The position numbers and the translations under genes were made by a program. From Isoetes taiwanensis (Eukaryota; Streptophyta; Lycopodiopsida; Isoetales; Isoetaceae), in NCBI GenBank assembly GCA_021234155.1, contig JAJEKV010000030.1, positions 12,956,718 through 13,020,717 on the forward strand: a stretch of DNA of 64,000 bases. The letters run 5' to 3'. The notes beneath the pieces are model-generated. The model saw nothing but the letters and a program-made list of their open reading frames with translations. It was not told the origin of the DNA and searched no databases. Positions 44,595 through 55,625 of this stretch are shown piece by piece (the stretch's first letter is position 1; each line of letters begins with the position of its first letter).

Positions 44595-47500
44595 AATATA
44601 ACAACCCATTCAATTCTTTTCTTAACATATATAAGGCAGTCCCAACTTTTGTTTGATTGTAATATTTTTTCTCTAGCAATAAATTTGGGGGCGACACGTG
44701 GATGACTTCCTAAAGCGGCGACACATGGATGACTTCCTAAAGCGTTAAAAAGGAAGGCTAGAAAAATTTCGTGAGACGCATTTATGGCTACGCCTGAATT
44801 CCCCTGTTACGCCGGATTCTATTTAGAGGAGCCGCCTCTCTTTCTCTGCATTCCTGCCCTGGCTCTGTATAATTTCTTGCTCTGCAAGCAAATGAAGGTA
44901 AACAAAGTTTGCAGCATCTGATGGGAAGAGCGAGCATGGCGGGTGGGCTATGGCGAGCTATGGCAGTATGCAAGCAATTTGCTAACGGATTTGCAATCCA
45001 GCATAAATCCAGCAATTTGCTAACCGATTGCAATCCGGTTCAAATCCGGCTGATTTCGCCCCCCAAACCTTTGTTTTCTTCTAATATGTAGAGGGAAAAA
45101 AACCATACGCCATATTGCGGACATTTAAGTCCGAGAAAGAATCAAAGATTGAAGCACGGAGCGGGCTTGACTTAAGAGGGGCATTTTGCCCAGGCAAAAA
45201 CAAGGCTGGTTTTATTTGGAAGTGGAAGCGGTCTATCAAAGAAATATGGAGGGGGGTAACTATGGTGGAAAAACACCTAACAATGGTAACCGGCTGGGGT
45301 GAGGCGCTAGCATTCGGGTTCGTTTGTGCTATTGATCCATGCGCATATGATCTTTACATAAATAGTTCAAAGTTGTATTCGTTCTAGAAGGCAATTGTGT
45401 TTTAAATGGCCATGTGCGTAGGCGGTCGCCAAAGGAGTTTTCTACCATGGGAGTCCAAGATGTAAAGACTACTACCCGTATTCGGTCACATTAAGGTTCT
45501 CTAATATATAAGGTTTAAGTTTGTGTATTGTTCTCCATTATGTGTGCCATGGAGACTATTTTCCACCGATTATTGGTATTTCATTTTGCAGAGGGTCCAG
45601 TGCAAACACAAAGAGTACTCAAGGGCATCTTGACCATATCACCTACAAAGACAAATGCCAAGATATCTAGGCCAGCCCCAACAATGGATGTCCGGTCAGC
45701 CCGTGGTAATGCATCAACAAATCATCCATGCAGTACCAAACTCGGTTCACAAAGCAGCAAAAGACAAAGGCGAAAGAATTGCGTCAAAACCCACAAGTAT
45801 GTTCACCAATAACAATATCAACAACCACTTTCCCGGCAAGTACGGCCCGAATCTCTTGCTCAAAAGAGCTCGGGTTTCATGGGAACCCAACCTGGTGTAT
45901 CCGGTGTGAAAAGTGTTGGGAAGGCTTCGAACCTAGTAATCGCATTTTAGGAAAAGCGAAGCATTCAAGAAATCGTTGCTCGTGCACGCTTCTTACATCG
46001 ATTATAAAAGCATAATCTGGGGTTGGGAATACCACATGATAATTGGAATTAGATTGGATACGAATAGTGCAATTATACTTAGTGGACATGGGCGACCCTA
46101 ACATCTCGACTAGATATCTTGAGACATTTGCGTGTAGTGTATGCATGGCAACATGCTCTTTGGTAGGATCAAGTGACTCTATATCGAGTATCATTGCTAA
46201 AGCAAGCATCACAACATAGTTGTCATGAATAAAATAACACCGCAAGACAATACTAAAATATCACTTATCCGTTGTTGCATAAATGGCGGATGCTATTAGA
46301 ATTAGAAGAAATTTATTTGGCTCGTCCCGGTTTTTACAAAGTGGCATCTTGTTTCGTGGTTGTGTGTCTAATACGCTTCTTTCATTGTTATTATAGGTCG
46401 ATCCACATGAGAAGTTGGATCCGGAAGTTAAAGGCGTCTTCTTTGGAAATTGGCGATGACTTTGTTGAAACAAGAATGATCTTGCATGCCTCAAGTTATG
46501 ATAATTTCCCATGTTCTCTTTATAGCTATGCAATAAGTATTAGGTGATGCACAAAGACTGCTTTGGTGAGTCCGGATTTTGGATGTTTTGGGTTTTGGTG
46601 GATGGTTTTGTTGGCTTTTTCTAAGTCATCTTTGGCGGTGACAACGCGTTTGCTTGTGCATTGGCTAAGCATCGAAAATCTTCTATTTTGGAAGCAAAAG
46701 ATGTTACGCTACATTTGGGTGAGATGGCGGTATAAATTTCTGAACTAGCGATTATGTTTCTTGCTAACTTCATTTTTATGAATTTGCTATAGAAAGGAAT
46801 TGGAACATGACAATTCGGATTTGGAGGAGATGAATACCGATCATATAAGAGGCCGGTGAGTAAAACTTCAGTAAAAGTACATAATATTGATCTTATCTTA
46901 TTTCAATTAAAAACATTATAATGTTTTTTTTTTTTTGTCTTTGGTTTGCCGGTCAAGAAGTGAGCTGCATAGGCAACGGCTTGCCTCGGTATGGTTTACA
47001 TCATTATATGCTATGTTCTTGGTGTCTTGCTAAGTCGGGTTCTAATGTTCTTGCATGACTTCTCGGTCCGTCCAGTCACTAGCAGCAGGATCGGATGGCA
47101 TCACAATGAATGCCTCTCAAAACAACCCACAATATGGAAGCTGAACATTGTCACATGTATATGTCCACTTTCCCTGTATATTTTCCATGAGATGAGATGA
47201 AATCAAGATGGGGTGAGATCAGATGAGATGAAAAGTTTATTATAAGGTCTTTGAAGATATTTAAATGATCATTCATAGCCATCAATGTGCAGCCACATTT
47301 TTGTCCTCCTTTCAAGTGACCCAATTAGAGGTGCATCTGCTCTTCTGTCGAACAACAATTTTCATGCCCACAAGAAGAAATATATTTTGATAAGCAAGGT
47401 CCATATCTCACTTTATATGGTGCGTCTGTTCTGTGCATAATGGCATGTTTGTGGTGTTTGAAAGAGTGGAAAGTTAAGATTGAGGTTGTTAATATTGTTT

Positions 47501-47712
47501 GTTGGTTTTCAAATATGTCCAAATGATCGGACATGGCCCAAATAAGCAATGGTGTTCTGAGCATTTCAGAGGCGCTCTTTTTCTTGGTTCTTGGCCCATA
47601 GAAAATTTAGACGGTAGATGGCTTCAGTCTTGCAGAGAAACCCTTGCATGTAGGCAGAACCTGTGGTTGATCTGTTTGCTGGAATAAGGGTTACGTTCTT
47701 CGATGATAATCT
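44595..47712. other. No recognised gene; small duplications
   Basis: A 28-bp unit GCGACACRTGGATGACTTCC... is duplicated at 44690-44744, and AGCAATTTGCTAAC recurs at about 44970 and 45013. Frames at 45655-45909 (Gln/Asn-rich) and exon-like pieces near 46396-46460 (VDPHEKLDPEVKGVFFGNWR) and 46793-46857 (flanked by TATAG and GTGAG) may be remnants of a gene, but no family is recognisable. Confidence 0.4.
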
Positions 47713-48500
47713 AGGGTGGAGGCAGCGTGCCCAGGCGTGGTGTCGTGTGCAGACATTGTTGCTTTTGCAGCGCGTGACATTGTTGCTTTTGCTGAGCCTG
47801 GCGCTAACTTACACAAGTGGTAAAATTGTGCAGTCTGGCGGTCCTTCCTGGAAGCTGAGATCCGGTAGAAGAGATGGCACCTTTTCATCCGATGCTGTTG
47901 CCAATGCTAACCTCCCTCCTCCCACTTCTAATCTCACCCAGCTCACCCAACTCTTTGCCTCCAAAGACCTCTCCCAAGCAGAAATGCTCATTCTTTCCGG
48001 TGGATTTTTTCAGACTTTAGCCTACTTATTCAATTCATATCCTCGTTTATAAAATATTCTTAACCTGAATGAATCCCGTATTGGTAATTGCAGGTGCTCA
48101 TACGATTGGCTTCTCACACTGCAGCTCCTTCACCAGCAGACTCTACAATAACAGCTCTTTCGATACGGACCCTTCCCTCGATTCCAACCTTGCCCAAAAA
48201 CTTAAACAGTCTTGCCCTAGTCAGAACACCGACGCCTCCAAATTGGTGGACATGGACGAATCTTCCACCACGTTTGACAGCAAGTATTATATTGGATTAA
48301 CCCATCACAAAGGCCTCTTCATTTCTGATGCAGCTCTTCTCACAGATCCCTCTACTGCCAACTTAGTCCAGCAAAACACTAATAAGAAAGTGTTCTTTAA
48401 CAATTTTGTTAATGCCATGATAAAGATGAGCGAGATCGATGTGAAGACTGGTCAAGATGGCCAGATTCGCAAGAATTGCCGTGGCGTCAATAGCACCTGA
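47713..48500 (+). pseudogene. Class III peroxidase, 5'-truncated and frameshifted
   Basis: The remnant starts in the middle of the family: VEAACPGVVSCADIVAFAAR (about 47717-47775). A 24-bp direct duplication (GACATTGTTGCTTTTGC... at 47752 and 47776) and a frame change follow. The frame resumes with SGGPSWKLRSGRRDGTFSS, FASKDLSQAEMLILSG to 47999. A GT-AG intron (48000-48093) leads to GAHTIGFSHC, which holds the proximal haem His, and the normal C-terminus (FDSKYYIGL, FVNAMIKMSEIDVKTG, GQIRKNCRGVN) with a stop at 48498-48500. The exon with the distal-His motif RLHFHDC and the signal peptide is missing. Class III peroxidases are secreted haem enzymes that oxidise phenolics in the wall; this copy is not functional. 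Confidence 0.88.
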
Positions 48501-49216
48501 TGACTTCTCCATAAACAAATCTTAAATGATCATTGAGCATATGATCATTGGGCAAACTGTATATAGATACATTGAAAAATTGATATATACATTGAAAAAT
48601 TGATTATGGAATTAAACAAAAGAAAATTCTTTTACCATCGCTCTTTTTCTGAGTTTGCTTCAGATAATTGTATCAAATCTTTGCTTCGGATTTTTGCTTG
48701 TTGCAAATCTTTACATCAAATCTTTACTGTATATCAGATGCTCTCTCCACTCGACACCCTTGTGTTGTTCAATTTTTGCATTGCATTTGTTGTTCAATTT
48801 TTGCATTGCATTCGTAGCCAGTACACAAAAGAACCACATACGCTTAAAACGGATGTTATTATAAATAATTAGACATGACTTTTATTATTGCATCTCAGCC
48901 TTTTGATTCTTCTTCCTGTAAACCAAATTTGTTAGATATTTGATCATAAGGTAAATCTGTCCTATTTGTTCCAGATTATTAGTATAAACGGCATCTGATA
49001 CATTACATCTTAGATATATTCCTTTCTTGATTATCAAAATAGACAATAGAGGCTCATTAGAGCTTATCAGTGTGGCCTGGGTAACGCCAGGATGGATATG
49101 TGTTGCGTTATCTTTGCCTTGAATGAATGCGGTATAATATGATGTATTTATATTTAACTGTTAGTAATCCTGGCAAAGATGTGTTGAAGAAGAAAAAAAA
49201 ACCGGGAATCCTATAG
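48501..49216. other. Peroxidase 3' flank, no gene
   Basis: Short direct repeats: ATACATTGAAAAATTGAT at about 48567-48602, and GTTGTTCAATTTTTGCATTG at 48764-48812. No coding signal. Confidence 0.5.
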
Positions 49217-49365
49217 TCGTTATGGTCAGCATCCTTCTATCGTGCGGGCACTAAACACACGGCAAAAAAATGCAGGTTCAAATCCTGCGTGTTCTAGCAT
49301 CTATAGACTATTTGGGGAAGAGAAACGTTCGCGGCGGCCTTGGCCGCCGCGATAAGTTTCTTGTA
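49217..49365 (+). mobile_element. tRNA-related SINE-like repeat, copy 1
   Basis: The start TCGTTATGGTCAGCATCC resembles a tRNA 5' half, and GGTTCAAATCC (49275-49285) is a good B box, here closed by the T-arm-like GCAGG...CCTGC. The 3' part holds a near-perfect GC palindrome with arms CGCGGCGGCC and GGCCGCCGCG separated by TT (49330-49351), then ATAAGTTTCTTGTA. A second copy lies at 58907-59100 with the same end. It interrupts a family A repeat on its right. Confidence 0.6.
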
Positions 49366-49672
49366 GGGATATATGGTCTATGGTTTCAGGAATTGTTATT
49401 TTTTACATCCATATCAAATCTCCCTGGAACGCCCTGTTATTTTGCTACATATTCTAAACGAGGTGCACCCTGGAGTACCACAGTCTTCGGATTCATCGAT
49501 CCTATGACCCAGATCGTACGTTGAGGCCTATGAGCACCTCTCGTTTCGCCTAAGGTTTTGAGGGAATATCGAACCTCTAAACGGCTTTGCCTAAGATTTT
49601 AGAATATGAAATATGGGGGTTCGAACCTCTACAAAATAACTCAATGTCTTAATAAAACCACTTTAACCAATA
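49366..49672 (-). repeat. Dispersed repeat family A, left part of a split copy
   Basis: On the minus strand, 49672-49446 holds the 3' part ending GTGCACCTCGTTTAG. It is joined without a gap to AATATGTAGCAAAATAACAG at 49445, the 5' start of a second family A unit that continues to 49371. This is a tail-to-head junction. The missing upstream part of the first unit lies at 53956-54127, beyond the Helitron. Confidence 0.8.
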
Positions 49673-52600
49673 CTAGTTATGGTGCCCGGCGTTGCCGGGC
49701 CTAGTAACAATCTGAAAGGTGGTTGTTTATTGCTAAATAAAGATTTGGAGCATGAAAATATGCATATTGCATCTACAACAAATTGGCATTTCCACTGCAA
49801 CTACTGGCATTGGAGGGCTTAGCAAGAATCTTCTAGCTGAGGATCTTTCATTTGGCCTAAGTTTAGAGTGGATATTCCATTGAAAAGAAGCCATATATAC
49901 ATGACCAATGTTTGCAATATTGAGAGGGAATCCGCTTCCTATGTTTTTTGAAGCATTAATGTTTGCAATATTGAGAGGGGAACGCGCTTCCCATGTTTTA
50001 TGAAGCATTAAAGAAACAACTGGATAGGTGTAATGTGATAATGCAACATACAATGTACTTCCAAAGGCGAAGTTTCAATAAGAATGCAATGCTCATTTAA
50101 ATAACAATATAAAGTTGCATCATTATTAAAAGACATATTTACTTTGGTCATACAAAACTACAGAAGAGTTTGGCGATGATCTTTCAATGCTATGAATTGG
50201 ATATGAAGACATGGATGTCGCATCTGTTTATCTGTTTATTGCAAAGTATGTTGAATTCAAAAACATCTTGTCTAGCAATGTTGTAAGACATTGATAAATG
50301 TGGTGTAACCCAAACCCTTCAAATGCCAATGTGAAATGTTAAGTGTAGTTAACTTCCATGTTGATTGCAAGAATATATGCAAGCAAAACATAACATTTGG
50401 CCTACGTTTAAAGGGGGTATTTCCTTGTGCACATTAGAAATATCAAAAAAGTGTCAATGGATTTATTGATAACATTTGATGATCATGATGATACATATTT
50501 GTTCTATGTTCTATATAACTTATCATGTTCAAAAGAGCCTATCTCATACAAAGCTGGCTATGTTGTTGCATTGGCATCTTGACAAAGTTTGTTATAACAT
50601 CATGCAGTGATGATGCTATGGTAGTTATTTGTGTGGACGCCTCTTATTTTGTTACAATGGCATTTCTTGCAAATGCATAAACAGGAATTTGTTTTCTGAT
50701 CATTAGTTCAAGGTTACGGTACTTCAAGGTCTCATTTCCATCAACAGAGAGATTACCTCCATTAAAACGATGCTTATCTCGCGTGCTAGTGCGACCTTGT
50801 TGTCAGGATCAAATTGCAATGTCTGTTCATAGGCCTTCAATGCCTTTGCCCACTCTTTCTTTTTCTCATAAGCATTCCCTAAGTTATTCCAAGCTACTAC
50901 ATATCCTGGGGAGAGTTTCACAGCCTTTTCATACTGGACAATTGCTTGCTCAACATTTTTACTACTAAAAAATGTAAATCCGAGGGCATTATAAACCTGC
51001 CAATAAAACGGACAGCATCAGCATTGTCTATTCAAGCTGGTATTAACATATTTTCTTGTGGTACAAAGGTTGCAAATATGAGCCCTGAGTGAGAATCCTA
51101 TTGTGACCAAATGAAACCAGATTTTAGACCTACAACATACTAACTAATGTTTATGTGGACAGTTTTAAACATAGATACCAAACACGCCTTACCTGAGCAA
51201 GATCTTGTTCGTCTCCTTCCCAATTTTTGATTGCATGATCCAAATATTTTGCAGCCAAAGTGTAAAGCTTTTTACACAACATAACATCGTCTAATTCAAA
51301 ATATTCTACAGAAGATGCTTCACCAGTTCGAGCTCGTTCCTATAGTTTGCCAAGTTTCAAATATTAGAATATTTGGCAAGTCATTGGTAATTTACAATAG
51401 CTTGAAAACACTCCACCAAATTCCATTCCACGTATCAGAAGGACTTGACGAATGACAAAAAAACCTCTAGCACAAATCAATGCCAGCAGAGCTCCTAAGT
51501 AAATCAATTATGCACCATATCTGTCAGATGAATGTTTGCAATAATTAAGAGGGACATGTGCTTTTTACATCTTGTGCATAAGCCATACCAATGTGTTTCT
51601 TACATCTTGTGGCTAAGCCATACCATATCTGCAGGATCAATGTCTGGAACAATTAAGAGGGGTATGTGTTTTGTGAGGCACTAAAGAATCATAAGTCCAG
51701 AGCACAAATCACTTACACCATCATTTCTCCCTGTTGTAGACCTCCTAGTTTCACGATGCAAAGATTGGCAGCACAAAGATCTTAAAAAATGATGCCTAAC
51801 CTGGCTTTTGCACTACCTTTGGAGCATATTGTTGCAAATGCCTGAGAATGATGCATACACCATGGGATTTGTGACGTTGACCATGTGATTTGTGACGTTA
51901 AGAGCAATGAAGCAGTGAATATTAGTGAAGGCCCATGCCGCCTGCAGAGAAAGCCGCATGTAAGAAAATCCAAACTATATGTAGCAGCACCCATCGCTGC
52001 ATGCTCTATGCACTTATCTATACCAAACTGCAAGTCAAATCCCTAATAGCCACATCATAACATCTCTAAGCACTTAAGACTAAAACTAAAACAAACTTTG
52101 TTTCATATATCTTGCATACATGACTCAACCTTTGTAAACCATGCATGCATGTGCCAAGTAAGGAACCTATTTTAAGTCGAGCGTAAACACCGCAATGCAC
52201 ACCGCCACACACTCACACAACCTAAAACATGCGGTTATAACTCAACACATGCACTATTCTATTTTAATCGAAATCTAACAATTAACAACCCCCTGTTCCC
52301 AAGCCAACAAACAGGATAAGGCTGGCCGACGACTTTTATACAGGCAAGCATTGAAATGTATAAGCAAAGGATTTAAGCAACCATATTATGGACAGAAGTA
52401 AATAGACAAAATCAACAGATGGTAAATAATTTTGCTATTGAACCATATCTTTCTGAGAAATGAGTAGCCTTTGACATAGGATGCAGTGTGGCACACGGGC
52501 ATAGGCTAGGACAATCAATTCACCTAAATAGAAGAACAGAAGGATATCTCTTCTAGTCATTGCTATATCTTTTATGAAAGCATGAAAATTGTAAATATCT

Positions 52601-53955
52601 GTTATCAAGTAGCTAGCATATAACATCCTTGCTGCAATGAAAGTACACTTGGCAACAACTCTGTATATAGAATTTTTTATTTATCTACTCAATGAAAACC
52701 ATGCACGACTAATTCAGTTAGCCAAATAAGAATCAATCTTGTTTTCTAGAAGGTCTTTAAACTTTAGATCTTTTACCTTTAGAATCGTTCTTCAAAAGGC
52801 TATTCGGATATGGGATTGGATTGATCAAATAAAAGATGAAGCTTAACATGCATAAGGTAGAAAATTTACCTAGGAAAAGGGCTATTCTTTGCGTCCTTTT
52901 TTCCCATATTTTCTCCATCGATCTGTTATCCAGAAGGTGCTAGAGGAACCTGGGAATTGGCTTGGAAACATAAAAATAGAGGTGTTACATTCTATAAAAA
53001 AAGTTCATCAGAATGGACTTACTCAGAGATGTCCTTCTGACCAAGCTGTCCAAATTTGGGAGCTCCCCATGATGCCGATTCCCCTGTATCTACATCAACA
53101 AAAGGCCTTCAGGATATCAATCATAAGAAATACAATCAAATAGCTAATCATCTAAGCTCTTACAAATATAGAAAGAGCTCCTTCAACCAGGATTACTGAT
53201 TACGGGAAGATAGATGCCATGCATAACTTGCAGAACATGATTATCTTTATATCTCCCTAGCTGGATGAATAACCTAGCAAGAAAGACAAATGCCTCCTTC
53301 TGATAGTTCTCAGAGCAGAGAAACCCTACGGCCAAATCCATAATCTCAAGCCCTTAATGCAACACACTGTTTTACCTGTGAAAGCACCCAAACGCTTCGA
53401 TCCTGAGGGATTTCTCGAAGACCCAATTCCGAAAGAAGAAGATAAGCTAGCTCCAGCTTCCACAGCATGCGCCATAACAGTCAGGCGAGCAAATGGGCAG
53501 GAAAAAATCTCAAAAAATACACACTGCGAGCATCATGTGCCGCAGATAAGCAAAGCGGCCATAGCTAGGATTGAATTAGAGGCATGGAAGGCATGCATGG
53601 GTAGAGTAGAACGGAGTGAGAAGGGGCTCTGATAGTTTGGAGCAAGAATAGAAATGCTGGAGCAAGCCAGAACCTGGAAAACTTAGACCCACTGTAATCA
53701 CTGTAATCAAACTCTGCTTTGTGATGATGCATGCCGCCTCGACAGCTGCAGGAAGGGCCGCTAAACGCTCCGCATGGATAAACCAACGCCAAAATCTAAA
53801 AATTTCGAAATCACAGGAGAAGCCATAAACGATTTTTAGGATACCCTTAAATTTTTTCAGGCAGCCAAAACCCTCCAAATCTTATGAAATCGATTAAAAA
53901 AAAATTCCAAAAATGTTTTTTGCCATGCCGGAGAATTCCAAATTAACAAAGTAGA
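49673..53955 (-). mobile_element. Non-autonomous Helitron carrying a captured gene
   Basis: On the minus strand the element begins TCTACTTTG (5' TC at 53955-53954) and ends GCCCGGCAACGCCGGGC (hairpin, 7-bp GC stem), ACCATAA, CTAG at 49673, followed by T. These are the standard Helitron termini. It sits exactly between A and T of a family A repeat without a target duplication: joining 49672 to 53956 gives CCAATATATCCAGTGAGC, identical to the uninterrupted copy at 18112-18440. Length 4283 bp. It encodes no Rep/helicase, so it needs an autonomous partner. Its cargo is a PYG7-like gene in the same orientation. Confidence 0.92.
50724..53475 (-). CDS. PYG7/Ycf37-like plastid TPR protein, captured by a Helitron
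   Basis: Exons on the minus strand: 53475-53376 ([16 protein letters not shown]..., Ser-rich, transit-peptide-like), 53089-53023 ([20 protein letters not shown]), 52922-52870 ([18 protein letters not shown]), 51339-51193 ([20 protein letters not shown]... DEQDLAQ) and 50996-50724 ([40 protein letters not shown], two TPR units). All have GT-AG borders, and the first three join in phase. At least one linking exon between 52870 and 51339 is unresolved. The TPR part and the QVYNALG / AWNNLG context match PYG7, the thylakoid assembly factor for photosystem I (cyanobacterial Ycf37). After NKVALARE the last 17 residues look unrelated to the family, so the end may be truncated by capture. Function of this copy is uncertain. 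Confidence 0.65.
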
Positions 53956-54127
53956 TATCCAGTGAGCTAATATGATTATTTTTTTAACTTGAATCTATGT
54001 GTTTTTTTTTTTTTTTTTATAACAACCCAGTCAATTCTTTTAGGGATATATGGTCTATGGTGTCCGGAATTGTTATTTTTTACATCCATATCAAATCCCC
54101 CTGGGACCCCCTGTTATTTTGCTATGT
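53956..54127 (-). repeat. Dispersed repeat family A, right part of the split copy
   Basis: Upstream (5') part of the family A unit interrupted by the Helitron. On the minus strand: AATACATAGCAAAATAACAG, ATTTGATATGGATGTAAAAA, ATTGACTGGGTTGTTAT, an A tract (complement of the T18 at 54001-54019), TAGATTCAAGTTAAAAAAAT, AGCTCACTGGATA. Confidence 0.8.
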
Positions 54128-54130
54128 ATT

Positions 54131-54420
54131 GTGGTTTGGATACATATTCACACGGGGGGTGACTCCGGGCATCGAGAGCTATTGGATGGACATATTCATG
54201 AGTTATGCTTTGATTTGGATCGTAGATAACGATCCTCGTTTGTGGGGTATGCTCGTACAACTTTTTTATACTGTATAGCAAGACTTGTGAAATACTATAA
54301 GGTTTGGTGCAATATACTTAATGGTGTTGATTTCAAACATGTATTATACCATTTTAGGCAGTATAAAAAGGGCTCTCGCTACCCTACGTCACCCCACGTG
54401 TGAATATGCACCCAAACCAC
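54131..54420. mobile_element. Foldback element, second copy with inverted loop
   Basis: 49-bp arms (54131-54179 and 54372-54420; GTGGTTTGG...CATCGAGAGC against GCTCTCGC...CCAAACCAC) match the inner part of the 112-bp arms at 22274-22678. The right flank also continues like the outer arm there (AGGGGGTTTTAGGGGG). The loop is homologous but reversed relative to that copy (TCCTCGTTTGTGGGGTATG, AATACTATAAGGTTTG). The left arm is bordered by the family A end. Confidence 0.8.
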
Positions 54421-55361
54421 AGGGGGTTTTAGGGGGGATTTAATTTTTATATGTTGGATGTTAATGGTGGGACTTTGAATAAAACAATTTAAACTTAATG
54501 ACATGAATTTTCAATAGTGCAAATGTGTTTTGCTTTAGCACTAAGGCCTTTGAGTCCAACCATTTAAACTCAATGAATGTGAAGCTACATAAAACTAAGC
54601 ATTTGCTTGATAATAAGAATTTAATTTGAAACAGCTTTAAGCAAAGTGTGAACCTGCTCATTGCAACACGCCAAATTATATACGTTTCAAGCTTTCTTGC
54701 CAATTCTAGTCCCTAAACATTAGGCGGCCAACAGATAAGTCATGACTAAGATCCAAATGCGAGATGCATTAGTGAAAGGACAGAAAATAAAGAGGCACAA
54801 ACAAAAATTTTAGAATTCAAACCAGAAAAAAAAAACTAGAATTCATTTGAGGCTTTCATCACCTGTAGCTTTTGAATTTGATCACAATAAAACAAATAGA
54901 ACATAAGTAAAAGTTACCATAAAGATAGAGCAGATTGATCCCATTATTCTAAAAGTCATAAAGTTTACAACACCCATACACAAACATTTTTCAACTGGAA
55001 TTTAACAGCAGCCTTTGGCCTCCATGGATTCTTGTGGTGAGAAACCAAAGTGGGAAACTTTTCTGCTTGTTAGCACAAGGATCTAGAAGCCTTGGAATTT
55101 GCTTAATAACTGCCTCAAAATCTAAAAATGCGTGGTAATTTTTTGCAAGCTTCATTCAAAATGAGCCATAAAACAATATCCAATAGCGCAATCTTGTATT
55201 AATCAGCTGGTAGGATGTGAAAGCCTACCAAACCCGGCCGAAAAATTGCTGTTTTAGCATAGATCATACACTATCAAAAATATCTCGGAGAGAGCTTTCC
55301 AACGCAATAAAAATCATCTCAAACAGAGCTCTGGATCAAAAGTTATGATAAGAAATGTGTT
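54421..55361. other. No recognisable gene
   Basis: AT-rich DNA with no supported coding sequence or transposon end. Confidence 0.45.
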
Positions 55362-55625
55362 GAGCCATTGATTATTGACCATTGAAAAAAAAAGGCTAAA
55401 ATCAATGGCCCTTCACGTACCACATGCACAAAAAAAGGGCTTTTGTTGTGAGCCATTGGTTGTTGACCATTGAAAAAAAAAGGCTAAAATCAATGGCTCA
55501 GAAATGGTGCACTCTAGATGTACGCATTAGTACATCCATTTGAATACATCACGAAATCATAGGAAAACCTTAGTGAAAAGCGTACAAAAACACAAAAAAA
55601 CCCCCCTGTTATTGTGCTAGATATT
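55362..55625 (-). repeat. Dispersed repeat family B, copy 2 (inverted)
   Basis: Reverse complement of 19963-20158 with roughly 80 per cent identity by eye. It ends CCCCCCTGTTATTGTGCTAG. It contains an internal duplication of about 48 bp (GAGCCATTGATTATTGACCA... at 55362 and its variant at 55450-55499) that copy 1 lacks. Confidence 0.78.

Noticed and set aside
51782-52033. Minus-strand frame as the missing linking exon of the PYG7-like gene
   Set aside because: No splice sites give the required phase (1 to 0), and the sequence lacks family residues. A candidate near 51700-51780 fits the phase but has no recognisable homology.
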